DNA of 6,272 nucleotides, taken from NCBI GenBank assembly GCA_031274005.1, contig JAISQU010000060.1, forward strand, positions 1 through 6,272. Reading direction: 5' to 3'. This document shows positions 1-5,918 of the stretch, piece after piece. The position numbers were made by a program, and so were the translations under genes. The number at the start of each line of letters is the position of its first letter. Within the stretch, counting starts at the first letter, position 1. The notes under the pieces were generated by a model that had not been told where the DNA came from, made no database searches, and saw only the letters and a program-made list of their open reading frames with translations. Source of the stretch: Spirochaetales bacterium. GTDB lineage: Bacteria > Spirochaetota > Spirochaetia > DTKZ01.

Positions 1-19
1 CTAGAGAGAGCTTTTTTTA
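1..19 (+). terminator. Possible 3' half of a terminator from an upstream gene
   Basis: The window opens with CTAGAGAGAGC running straight into seven T residues. That is what the descending arm and U-tract of a rho-independent terminator look like. The matching ascending arm (expected to contain GCTCTCT) would lie before base 1, so the stem cannot be confirmed. If real, it ends a gene upstream on the + strand and leaves thrS as an independent transcription unit. Confidence 0.3.
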
Positions 20-89
20 TCGCCCCGGTCTTTGTGTTTAGTTTACCATGAGTTTAAATTTGGAATTGCTGGGCGCTTGTCGGCTGGCC

Positions 90-118
90 TTGACAATCCT
101 TTCTACTTTTTCTACTCT
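90..118 (+). promoter_or_regulatory. Candidate sigma-70-type promoter for thrS
   Basis: A perfect -35 hexamer TTGACA lies at 90-95. Seventeen bases later comes TACTCT at 113-118, a weak -10 with three of six consensus matches. Transcription would then begin at about 124-126, essentially on the thrS ATG, which implies a leaderless message. A rival pair further upstream, TTGTGT at 32-37 and TAAATT at 55-60 (also 17 bases apart), would give a leader of about 57 bases. The sequence alone cannot choose between them. Confidence 0.35.
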
Positions 119-123
119 ACTGT

Positions 124-1863
124 ATGGAACAGAAAAACGAAAAACTCGATGTGGCGCGACATTCCACATCTCACATTATGGCCGAGGCGGTGCTGCGGCT
201 TTTTCCGGATGCGAAAATCGCCATTGGGCCGGCTATAGAAAACGGCTTTTATTATGACTTTGACCTGCCGCGGAACCTCACGAATGAGGATCTGAAAACC
301 ATAGAAGACAATATGCGTTCTATTATCAGGGAGGGGACGCCTTTCCGGCGCGAGATTGTTTCACGCGAAGAGGCGCGTTCCCGTTTTGCGGGGCAGCCTT
401 ATAAGCTGGAACTTCTTGAGGCCATTCCGGAGGGCGAAGATGTCAGCCTTTATACCTCGGGCAATTTTACAGACCTGTGCCGCGGCCCTCACGTGCAGTC
501 GGCGAAAGAACTCAACCCCGGCGCTTTTAAACTTTTGAATATCGCCGGCGCCTATTGGCGGGGCGACGAGAAAAATAAAATGCTCCAGCGTATCTACGGC
601 ACGGCCTGGCTCTCGGAGCAGGATCTGAAAGACTATTTGACCCGGCTGGAGGAAATAGAAAAACGCGATCACCGCCGTTTGGGAAAAGAGCTTGATCTTT
701 TTTCTGTTCACGAAGAGGCCGGTCCGGGACTCATTTACTGGCATCCCATGGGAGGGCGCATCCGGCAGACCATTGAAGACTACTGGCGCGGCCAGCACCG
801 GCGCAGCGGCTACGAGCTTTTGTATACGCCGCACATCGGCCGTTCGTGGCTGTGGGAGACTTCGGGCCACCTGGGACACTATAAGGAAAATATGTACGCT
901 CCCATGGAAATTGATAATCAGGATTATTACCTGAAACCCATGAACTGCCCCTTTCATATTCTGATTTACCAGACAACAAACCGCTCTTACCGTGATCTGC
1001 CTCTGCGCTGGGCGGAGCTGGGTACGGTGTACCGTTACGAGCGTTCCGGCGTTCTGCACGGGCTTTTGCGTGTGCGCGGCTTTACCCAGGATGACGCCCA
1101 CATTTTTTGTTCACCCGGCCAGATCGAGAGCGAAATCCTTGAAGTGCTGCGCTTTTCCCTGCGTATCTGGAAGGACTTCGGTTTCAGCGACATCAAGGCC
1201 TATCTTGCCACGCGGCCCAAAAGTTCGGTGGGCGATGAGGCGGACTGGAACCTCGCGACAGAGTCGCTGAAAAAAGCGATTCAGGCCGAAGGGCTGGACT
1301 TTGAAATGGACGAGGGCGGCGGCGCTTTCTACGGCCCCAAAATTGACCTGAAAATAAAAGACGCCCTGGGGCGTGAATGGCAGATGACCACGATTCAGTT
1401 TGACTTCAACGAGCCCGCGCGTTTTAACATGAGTTTTGTTGACTCGGACGGCAAAGAGAAGCGTCCCTTTATGGTGCACCGCGCCCTTCTGGGTTCGCTG
1501 GAGCGCTTTTTCGGCGTTCTGACGGAACACTACGGCGGCGCTTTCCCCGTGTGGCTCGCGCCCGTGCAGGCGCTTGTGATTCCCGTGGCGCCGGCCTTTA
1601 ACGATTACGCCTCGGACTGCGCCCGCAAAATCACAACAGCGGGTTTCAGCGCCGGCGCGGACCTTTCGGACAGCCGCATGAACGCCAAAATCCGTGCGGC
1701 TCAGGCTCAGAAGATTCCCTACATGCTTGTTGTGGGCGGCAACGAACAGGCGGCCGGCGCCGTCTCCATCCGCACCCGCGCGGGCGAGCAGATAAGCGCC
1801 ATGGCGCTGGATGAGTTTATCAGGTTCATAACGGAGAAAGTCGCGGAAAAGGCGGTATTGTAA
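124..1863 (+). CDS. thrS: Threonyl-tRNA synthetase lacking the TGS domain
   Basis: This cytoplasmic class II aminoacyl-tRNA synthetase charges tRNA(Thr) with threonine using ATP and edits mischarged Ser-tRNA(Thr). It has 579 residues against 642 in E. coli. The difference is the N-terminal TGS domain, which is absent: the protein starts directly at the editing domain. The editing site is visible as HSTSH (His13, His17) and CRGPH (Cys119, His123). The catalytic domain starts near residue 185. The zinc ligands are Cys275 in MNCP, His326 in DDAHIF and His452 in VHRALLGS. Motif 2 is YRYERSG (Arg304, Glu306) and motif 3 ends at Arg461. Residues from about 478 on form the anticodon-binding domain. 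ATG 124 is the earliest possible start, because the frame upstream has stops at 49, 55 and 91 and no ATG, GTG or TTG after 93. No Shine-Dalgarno sequence precedes it; bases 96-123 are pyrimidine-rich. No T-tailed terminator on + follows. The function is secure. Confidence 0.97.
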   Translation: MEQKNEKLDVARHSTSHIMAEAVLRLFPDAKIAIGPAIENGFYYDFDLPRNLTNEDLKTIEDNMRSIIREGTPFRREIVSREEARSRFAGQPYKLELLEAIPEGEDVSLYTSGNFTDLCRGPHVQSAKELNPGAFKLLNIAGAYWRGDEKNKMLQRIYGTAWLSEQDLKDYLTRLEEIEKRDHRRLGKELDLFSVHEEAGPGLIYWHPMGGRIRQTIEDYWRGQHRRSGYELLYTPHIGRSWLWETSGHLGHYKENMYAPMEIDNQDYYLKPMNCPFHILIYQTTNRSYRDLPLRWAELGTVYRYERSGVLHGLLRVRGFTQDDAHIFCSPGQIESEILEVLRFSLRIWKDFGFSDIKAYLATRPKSSVGDEADWNLATESLKKAIQAEGLDFEMDEGGGAFYGPKIDLKIKDALGREWQMTTIQFDFNEPARFNMSFVDSDGKEKRPFMVHRALLGSLERFFGVLTEHYGGAFPVWLAPVQALVIPVAPAFNDYASDCARKITTAGFSAGADLSDSRMNAKIRAAQAQKIPYMLVVGGNEQAAGAVSIRTRAGEQISAMALDEFIRFITEKVAEKAVL

Positions 1864-1885
1864 GGCGGGCGGCGGACGCGCGCGT

Positions 1886-1911
1886 AAAAAAAAGCGCCCT
1901 TACAGGGCGCT
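1886..1911 (-). terminator. Rho-independent terminator of the Lys/Pro/Ala repeat peptide gene
   Basis: Read on the minus strand, an 8-bp perfect stem AGCGCCCT/AGGGCGCT with a GTA triloop is followed by eight T residues (1886-1893). It begins six bases after the stop codon of the small minus-strand gene and ends 23 bases from the thrS stop. The + strand reading has no T-tract after the stem, so it should work in one direction only. Its position is strong support that the short upstream reading frame is a real transcription unit. Confidence 0.88.
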
Positions 1912-1916
1912 TCGCG

Positions 1917-2027
1917 TTAGCTCTTCTTTGCAGGCTTTTTTGCAGCCGGTTTCTTGGCTGCAGGTTTTTTGTCCGCCGGTTTCTTGGCGGCGGGTTTCTT
2001 TGCCGCTGGTTTTTTTGCTGTTGGCAT
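1917..2027 (-). CDS. 36-residue lysine-rich KKPAA-repeat peptide, histone H1-tail-like
   Basis: This minus-strand frame encodes 36 residues made almost wholly of a five-residue repeat, KKPAA. Units begin at Lys5, 10, 15, 20, 25 and 30, and the peptide ends KPAKKS. There are 14 Lys, 11 Ala, 7 Pro and a single acidic residue (Asp19), so it is strongly basic and probably unstructured. Evidence that it is a gene: a good Shine-Dalgarno AGAGGAG (2034-2040, six bases from the ATG), a stop codon, and a textbook terminator directly after. An AT-rich block reading TATATATAAAAT on the minus strand, about 20-35 bases before the start codon, may hold the -10 box. The composition resembles the DNA-binding tails of bacterial histone H1-like proteins (Chlamydia HctB, Bordetella BpH1, Pseudomonas AlgP), but here the tail stands alone without a folded domain. 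Nucleic-acid binding is an inference. A secreted or translation-related role cannot be excluded. Confidence 0.78.
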   Translation of the reverse strand: MPTAKKPAAKKPAAKKPADKKPAAKKPAAKKPAKKS

Positions 2028-2183
2028 TCTACTCTCCTCTCATGTGGTGATATTTTATATATATCGGCGGGAACAGTATTTTAATTACATTTCTATCTAT
2101 ATCTTCCGCAAAAAATTCAGCCATACATGGGCGCCACTGCCGGAAAAAAATGATAAAATACCGGAAACACGCGGCGGCGATAT

Positions 2184-2272
2184 GGCTGTTCCTGTGTCAC
2201 TATTTTCTGAATAGTGAGAGGAGGTAACAGCGGGGACTCCCCCGCAATCACGGAACCGTCCTCCCCCTATTA
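2184..2272. repeat. REP-like imperfect inverted repeat with internal hairpins
   Basis: The outer arms are GGCTGTTCCTGTGTCAC (2184-2200) and, read on the opposite strand, GGACGGTTCCGTGATT (2246-2261). They share a GTTCC core followed by GTG in inverted orientation. Inside are a perfect 8-bp hairpin TCACTATT/AATAGTGA (2197-2217, loop TTCTG) and a perfect 6-bp hairpin GCGGGG/CCCCGC (2230-2245). From memory, GACGGTTCC followed by a GTGTCAC-type string occurs widely as a short dispersed palindrome tied to REP-associated tyrosine transposases. That match was not checked here. No transposase gene is present. Confidence 0.42.
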
Positions 2273-2486
2273 CCTAATTATAATTAAATGAAGATACCGC
2301 GGAGCAGGGAAAAAATATGATATGCTTTTCTCTGCGGCTCAATTTCTCATCGGCATATTTTAGAGTAAATAAGGTATGCACGCCTGAGGCCAGGCAGGAG
2401 CGCGATATGCTGAGGGATATAATGATGTGATAAAACCGGAAGACCTGACCGGCCGGGGTTTACTCAAGAATTGTAAAATTCCGGTA
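2273..2486. other. Non-coding AT-rich stretch upstream of the TRAP operon, with small hairpins
   Basis: I see no gene here on either strand. Three inverted pairs are visible: GAGC-AGGGAAAA (2302-2313) with TTTTCTCT-GCG-GCTC (2326-2340), a stem with one G-U pair and a three-base bulge; GCCTG/CAGGC around an AGGC loop (2382-2395); and GCATAT (2353-2358) with ATATGC (2405-2410) enclosing the second. None carries a U-tract, and I cannot match them to a known riboswitch class. They could belong to a structured RNA or to repeat remnants. Confidence 0.3.
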
Positions 2487-2515
2487 TTGAATATGTAAAA
2501 AAAATGGTTTAAAGT
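2487..2515 (+). promoter_or_regulatory. Candidate promoter of the TRAP operon
   Basis: TTGAAT (2487-2492) and TAAAGT (2510-2515) are 17 bases apart, and each matches the sigma-70 consensus at four of six positions. The transcript would start near 2522 and have a leader of about 50 bases. TTGTAA at 2471 with TATGTA at 2492 is a rival, but its 15-base spacing is poor. No operator palindrome overlaps the pair. Confidence 0.33.
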
Positions 2516-2556
2516 GTAGTATGTTGAAATGTCAATTTTTGGAAAGTATTTCTTTT

Positions 2557-2563
2557 AAGGGGG
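2557..2563 (+). promoter_or_regulatory. Ribosome binding site that fixes the binding-protein start at 2572
   Basis: AAGGGGG lies eight bases before the ATG at 2572. An in-frame ATG at 2521 would add 17 residues ahead of the signal peptide and has no comparable site before it. A basic, lipoprotein-type signal peptide begins exactly at 2572, so the two lines of evidence agree. Confidence 0.82.
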
Positions 2564-2571
2564 AAATCGGA

Positions 2572-3603
2572 ATGAAATCAAGACGAATTATCGGGCTAAC
2601 AGTAGCCGCTATGCTGGCCTTGTCCATGCTCGCGGCGTGCGGCGGAAAAGAGGCGGCGCCTGCTGCTGCGGCGGCCCCTGCGGCTTTGACAAAACTGACT
2701 ATCTGCGGTACCAACGGCGTCGGGGACACCCAGTCCATGGCGCATGAGGAGTTTGCCAAACGCCTGAACGATTTGGGAGGATGGGATGTCGTAGCGAAGG
2801 TTTCTTCCGAAATGGGAAGTACCGACGATGTAACCGAGCAGGCGATGGACGGCGCTCCGGTTATCGCCGCCTCAGACCCTTCGCGTCTGGCCGCGTATGT
2901 ACCCGAATTCGGCGTGCTCATGATGCCTTTCCTTCTGAGCGATTATTCTCAGTTGGATAACCTCATGGACACTCCTCTCTACAAGGACTGGACGGAAAAA
3001 CTCCGCGGCCAGGGGCTGATACTGTTGACCAACAACTGCCTTACCGGCTGGCGGAATTGGGTAACCAATAAGCCCATCAAAAAACCGGCGGATCTGAAAG
3101 GTTTGAAGATTCGCACCATGGGTAATCCCATTGCCATCAATTCGGTAAACGCCATGGGCGCTATCGCGACCCCGATGAACCAGAACGAATGTTACAACGC
3201 CATCTCCACCAAAGTGATTGACGGCGGCGAATGGCAGCTTCCCACCGTTTATTCTTCCAAGTTCTACGAGGTCTGCAAGAATATCAGTCTTTCCCGCCAT
3301 TTCCTGCTTACCGGTTCCATCGTTTGCGGTTCGGCCTGGTATGATTCCCTGAGCAAGGAACAGCAGACCCAGTTGAGCGAGACCGCCGTCAAGACATACA
3401 AGGACAACCAGACTATCGTCATTGAATACGAAAAGAAATATCTGGACGAGATGCGCGACTCATTCGGCGTAGCGGTTGAGGAGAATCCTGACCGGGATGC
3501 TTTCAAGGCCGCCACAGCCCATCTCTACGCGGACAAGGCGACTACCGGCGGGGCGGATTATGAAGTCCTCCGCACGGAACTTTACAAACAGCTTGGCATC
3601 TAA
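2572..3603 (+). CDS. TRAP transporter solute-binding lipoprotein, DctP family
   Basis: This extracytoplasmic protein binds the substrate and hands it to the membrane QM complex. The 343-residue product starts with a lipoprotein signal: basic MKSRR, a hydrophobic stretch, then the lipobox LAAC with Cys23 as the predicted lipidation site. An Ala/Pro-rich linker (about 27-39) tethers the folded domain. DctP-family signatures follow: PADLKGLKIRTMG, where Arg181 sits at the position that usually pairs with a substrate carboxylate; NAMGAIATPM (193-202); and VIDGGEWQLPTVYSSKFYEV (215-234), where the family's usual glutamate-asparagine is Glu220-Trp221. The length is typical for the family. Most TRAP binding proteins are free periplasmic proteins, so the lipid anchor is notable and fits either a spirochaete or a Gram-positive envelope. 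It is the first gene of the operon. The conserved arginine suggests an organic acid substrate, but the specific ligand cannot be inferred. I withhold a symbol because dctP implies C4-dicarboxylates. Confidence 0.94.
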   Translation: MKSRRIIGLTVAAMLALSMLAACGGKEAAPAAAAAPAALTKLTICGTNGVGDTQSMAHEEFAKRLNDLGGWDVVAKVSSEMGSTDDVTEQAMDGAPVIAASDPSRLAAYVPEFGVLMMPFLLSDYSQLDNLMDTPLYKDWTEKLRGQGLILLTNNCLTGWRNWVTNKPIKKPADLKGLKIRTMGNPIAINSVNAMGAIATPMNQNECYNAISTKVIDGGEWQLPTVYSSKFYEVCKNISLSRHFLLTGSIVCGSAWYDSLSKEQQTQLSETAVKTYKDNQTIVIEYEKKYLDEMRDSFGVAVEENPDRDAFKAATAHLYADKATTGGADYEVLRTELYKQLGI

Positions 3604-3624
3604 AACGCTTGAATAACCCAAGGC

Positions 3625-3660
3625 CCCCGGCCCTGCGCCGGGGCGCTTTGAGTTTCTTTT
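3625..3660 (+). terminator. GC-rich hairpin after the binding-protein gene, possible attenuator
   Basis: A perfect 7-bp stem CCCCGGC/GCCGGGG with loop CCTGC (3625-3643) begins 22 bases after the stop codon. The sequence after it, ending TTTCTTTT (3653-3660), is T-rich, but the T-run starts nine bases past the stem instead of abutting it. It may act as a partial terminator or as an RNA-protecting 3' stem. Either would keep the binding protein more abundant than the membrane subunits, a common arrangement in uptake operons. Full termination would cut dctQ-dctM off unless they have their own promoter. Confidence 0.48.
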
Positions 3661-3669
3661 AAGGGAGTT

Positions 3670-3819
3670 GGTTCCAAAATGAAAACCGTAATCATCCGTG
3701 CGCATTTTTGCTTCGCAAAAACCGGGCTTTCCGGGGGTTCCGCCGCTGGCGCGGCCGCTTCGCGCCCCTCCAATCCCTCGCGCCCCACGGGTTTCAAAAA
3801 ATGGTTTAATTTTGGAACC
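3670..3819. repeat. Foldback element of about 150 bp with 11-bp perfect terminal inverted repeats
   Basis: GGTTCCAAAAT at 3670-3680 is matched by its exact reverse complement at 3809-3819. The match continues imperfectly inward (AAAACC against GGTTTAA). The interior is a chain of further hairpins: TTTTTGC/GCAAAAA with loop TTC (3705-3721), CCGG/CCGG (3722-3734) and GCCGC/GCGGC (3742-3755). A 6-base direct repeat AAGGGA flanks it (3661-3666 and 3825-3830) and could be a target-site duplication, though six bases may match by chance. There is no coding capacity, so if mobile it would be a MITE-like, non-autonomous element. Alternatively it is a native structured RNA between the binding-protein and membrane-subunit genes. 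Confidence 0.55.
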
Positions 3820-3873
3820 GGCTCAAGGGACACAAGTTTTTAAGCGGAGCGCGACAGTCTTACAGGAGGGGCA

Positions 3874-4452
3874 ATGTTTCAAAAAGGCTACCGGATTTAT
3901 TGCCGTATCGAGGAAATCATTGTAGGGGCCTGCCTGACAACGATAGTGGGCCTGACTTTTCTGAACGCGGTGCTGAGGTTTCTCGATCATCCCATTATCA
4001 CCTCCGATGACATCAGCCTGCTTCTTTTCAGTTGGGCGGCCCTGCTCGGCGCGGATGTCGCCCTGCGGTATTCGCGCCTGGTCGGGATGGATATACTCAT
4101 GTCCAAACTTCCGGCAAAGTGGCAAAAGCTTTTTCAAATTATCGTATATATCATCATAATCGGGGCGCTGCTTCTGTTCATGTGGTCCGGTTTCGCGATG
4201 GCAAACAAAAACTGGAAGCGCGCCTTCAACAGTCTGCCTATTTCCTACGGCTGGGTAACCTTGAGTTTTCCGGTTAGCTGCTGTCTGATGATTCTTACCG
4301 CTATACTCAAGGGCGCCAAAGTTGCCCGCCGCTTCAAGGACGACAGCTATAACGTAAGAAAAGACAATCCGGATATCGTCGGCGAGGAATTTACCGGTCT
4401 TGATCCGGATGGTTCCGCCGGTGAAATAGCGGGGAGGACGGAAACACCATGA
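3874..4452 (+). CDS. TRAP transporter small membrane subunit, DctQ family
   Basis: The small integral-membrane partner of the TRAP permease scaffolds the large subunit and helps dock the loaded binding protein. It has 192 residues with four predicted membrane segments at about 14-36, 47-66, 86-108 and 122-146. Family features include the SWAALLGADVALRYSRLVGMDIL region (53-75) after the second helix and LPISYGWVTLSFPVS (121-135) at the fourth. The cytoplasmic C-terminal tail, from about 150, is long and hydrophilic with many acidic residues; many family members end nearer 160-170 residues. A strong Shine-Dalgarno AGGAGGG (3864-3870) close to the ATG supports the start. The last four bases overlap the next gene (ATGA), which indicates translational coupling. 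The sequence diverges widely within the family, so the call rests on topology, these motifs and position between the DctP and DctM homologues. Confidence 0.92.
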   Translation: MFQKGYRIYCRIEEIIVGACLTTIVGLTFLNAVLRFLDHPIITSDDISLLLFSWAALLGADVALRYSRLVGMDILMSKLPAKWQKLFQIIVYIIIIGALLLFMWSGFAMANKNWKRAFNSLPISYGWVTLSFPVSCCLMILTAILKGAKVARRFKDDSYNVRKDNPDIVGEEFTGLDPDGSAGEIAGRTETP

Positions 4453-5735
4453 CCATAATGATCGCTGTCTTTTTTATTTTACTGCTGATAAATACGCCTA
4501 TCGCCTTTGTGATTGGCTTGGCAGGTACGGCGTGGTTTTTTCAGCACCCTGAATATTCGATGAATGTCGCCGCCCAGCGCGTTGTCGCCCAGACCCAGTC
4601 CATCGCTTTCCTCGCGGTGCCGTTCTTCATTCTGGCGGGAAATCTGATGAACAGGACCGGCATTACCCGGCACCTTATCAGTTTTTCACGGCTCCTGACC
4701 TGCCGCATGGCCGGCGGCATAGCCCAGGTTTCGGTGGTACTTTCCACGCTGATGGGGGGCATTTCGGGTTCGGCGGTGGCGGACGCTTCCATGGAGGCCC
4801 GTATCCTGGGGCCGGAGATGATAAAGCGCGGCTACCCGCGGGGTTACGCCGGCGGGGTAATCTGTCTTACTTCGCTGATTACCGCGACAATTCCCCCGTC
4901 CCTGGGACTGATTCTCTACGGCTTTATCGGGAACGTATCCATAGGAAAACTCTTTGTGGCCGGCATCGTGCCCGGCATCCTGATGATGAGCGTCCTTATG
5001 ATTACAGTATCCGTCACCGCGAAGCGCGGTCATTATGATATTCCGTCAAAGGATGTTAAAGCTCCCGCCGCGAGAGAAATACTTACCGAACTGCGGGCGT
5101 CAATCTGGGCTCTCATTTTTCCCTTGATCCTCATCGTAGGCATACGTTTCGGGTTTTTCACTCCTACAGAGGCGGGGGCTTTCGCCGTGGTATACGCCCT
5201 GATCATCGGAGTCTTTGTGTACAAGGAACTGACCTTCAAGAGTTTCCGCGCGGCGCTGAAAGATTCATTCATCGACAACGGCGGCATTCTTCTTATCATC
5301 GCGCTGTCCGGAATTTTCGGTTTTGCCCTGACCGACGAGAACACGCCGGCAATGCTCGGCTCCCTTCTTTTCGGGATTACGTCGAATCCGAGCATACTGA
5401 TGATTTTCATTGTGCTGTTCCTCGTAATTGCGGGAATGTTTATCGACAGCAATGTCAACACTCTTCTGCTTACCCCGATCTTCCTGCCCGTGTTGATAGA
5501 AATGGGGGTAGACCCGGTACATTTCGGCATCATCATGATGACTGTTGTTACTATGGGCTGTATGACCCCTCCGGTCGGGACGGCGCTCTACATAGTCTGC
5601 GATATTCTGGATTGCCCCGTGGAGGTCTATTTCAAACAGACCTTTCCGTTTTACGCGGCGGTGATAGCGCTGGACCTTGTTTTGATTTTTATCCCCGGTG
5701 TGGTAATGTGGCTGCCCAACCTGGTGTACAGCTAA
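4449..5735 (+). CDS. TRAP transporter large membrane subunit, DctM family
   Basis: The 428-residue transport subunit moves the substrate inward, driven by a sodium gradient in characterised family members. It is hydrophobic throughout, with about eleven to twelve membrane segments and the family's typical length. Recognisable motifs, in order: MNRTGITRHL (67-76), GGISGSAVADA (103-113, a reentrant-loop motif near one sodium site), IPPSLGLILYG (148-158), TPTEAGAFAVVYA (238-250, opening the second inverted half), GMFIDSNVNTLLLTPIFLPV (329-348) and TMGCMTPPVGTALYIVCDI (368-386, the counterpart of the first reentrant loop). The start at 4449 overlaps the small-subunit stop by four bases and has GGGGAGGA (4431-4438) ten bases upstream. 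A second ATG at 4458 is too far from that site. No terminator follows directly. Confidence 0.96.
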   Translation: MTIMIAVFFILLLINTPIAFVIGLAGTAWFFQHPEYSMNVAAQRVVAQTQSIAFLAVPFFILAGNLMNRTGITRHLISFSRLLTCRMAGGIAQVSVVLSTLMGGISGSAVADASMEARILGPEMIKRGYPRGYAGGVICLTSLITATIPPSLGLILYGFIGNVSIGKLFVAGIVPGILMMSVLMITVSVTAKRGHYDIPSKDVKAPAAREILTELRASIWALIFPLILIVGIRFGFFTPTEAGAFAVVYALIIGVFVYKELTFKSFRAALKDSFIDNGGILLIIALSGIFGFALTDENTPAMLGSLLFGITSNPSILMIFIVLFLVIAGMFIDSNVNTLLLTPIFLPVLIEMGVDPVHFGIIMMTVVTMGCMTPPVGTALYIVCDILDCPVEVYFKQTFPFYAAVIALDLVLIFIPGVVMWLPNLVYS

Positions 5736-5918
5736 AATGAAACCGTCCCGCGCCAGTACGCAGTCAACATTGAAATTGCGGATGAAGAAAACCACTGACC
5801 ATACATGCCCGGGCAGACGCACGCGTGAGCGTGTTGATGATAACAAGGCTTCCGGGCAAGAGGCCCTAAAAGTCCCTGTCGTATACAAAGGCCGGAGGGC
5901 CGACAGAAGATAAAGGGG
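5736..5918. other. Intergenic stretch after the TRAP operon, no confident gene
   Basis: A short + frame (ATG 5737 to TAA 5913, 58 residues) starts one base after the dctM-like stop. It lacks a Shine-Dalgarno sequence, and its product is rich in Arg/Lys with no recognisable motif, so I do not call it a gene. Structure is visible: CACGC/GCGTG with loop GTGA (5820-5833), enclosed by GCCCGG near 5807 and CCGGGC near 5855, and GGCC/GGCC near 5890-5901. No T-tract follows any of these, so no operon terminator is identified. Confidence 0.4.

Noticed and set aside
361..1101. 246-codon minus-strand frame inside thrS
   Set aside because: It lies wholly antisense to a gene with intact family motifs throughout. 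No recognisable domain or ribosome site was seen.
1954..2214. + strand frame giving a Phe/Ala/Gly repeat protein
   Set aside because: It is the antisense reading of the KKPAA repeat. It has no ribosome site and runs into non-coding sequence, whereas the minus strand has a ribosome site and a terminator.
2121..2260. Possible cobalamin riboswitch (a GCCACTG string near 2132)
   Set aside because: The B12 box and the other conserved blocks are missing or in the wrong order, and a seven-base match is not enough.
2521..2571. Earlier start of the binding protein at ATG 2521
   Set aside because: It would place 17 residues before the lipoprotein signal, lacks a ribosome site, and lies on the predicted transcription start.
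3698..3925. 75-codon + strand frame across the foldback element
   Set aside because: It spans hairpin-forming repeat sequence and overlaps the ribosome site and start of the dctQ-like gene. The product is Pro/Arg-rich with no motif.
5265..5888. 207-codon minus-strand frame over the end of the dctM-like gene
   Set aside because: Most of it is antisense to conserved DctM motifs, and the composition is rich in His/Arg/Gln, as expected of a shadow frame. The 50 residues outside the gene show no known domain.
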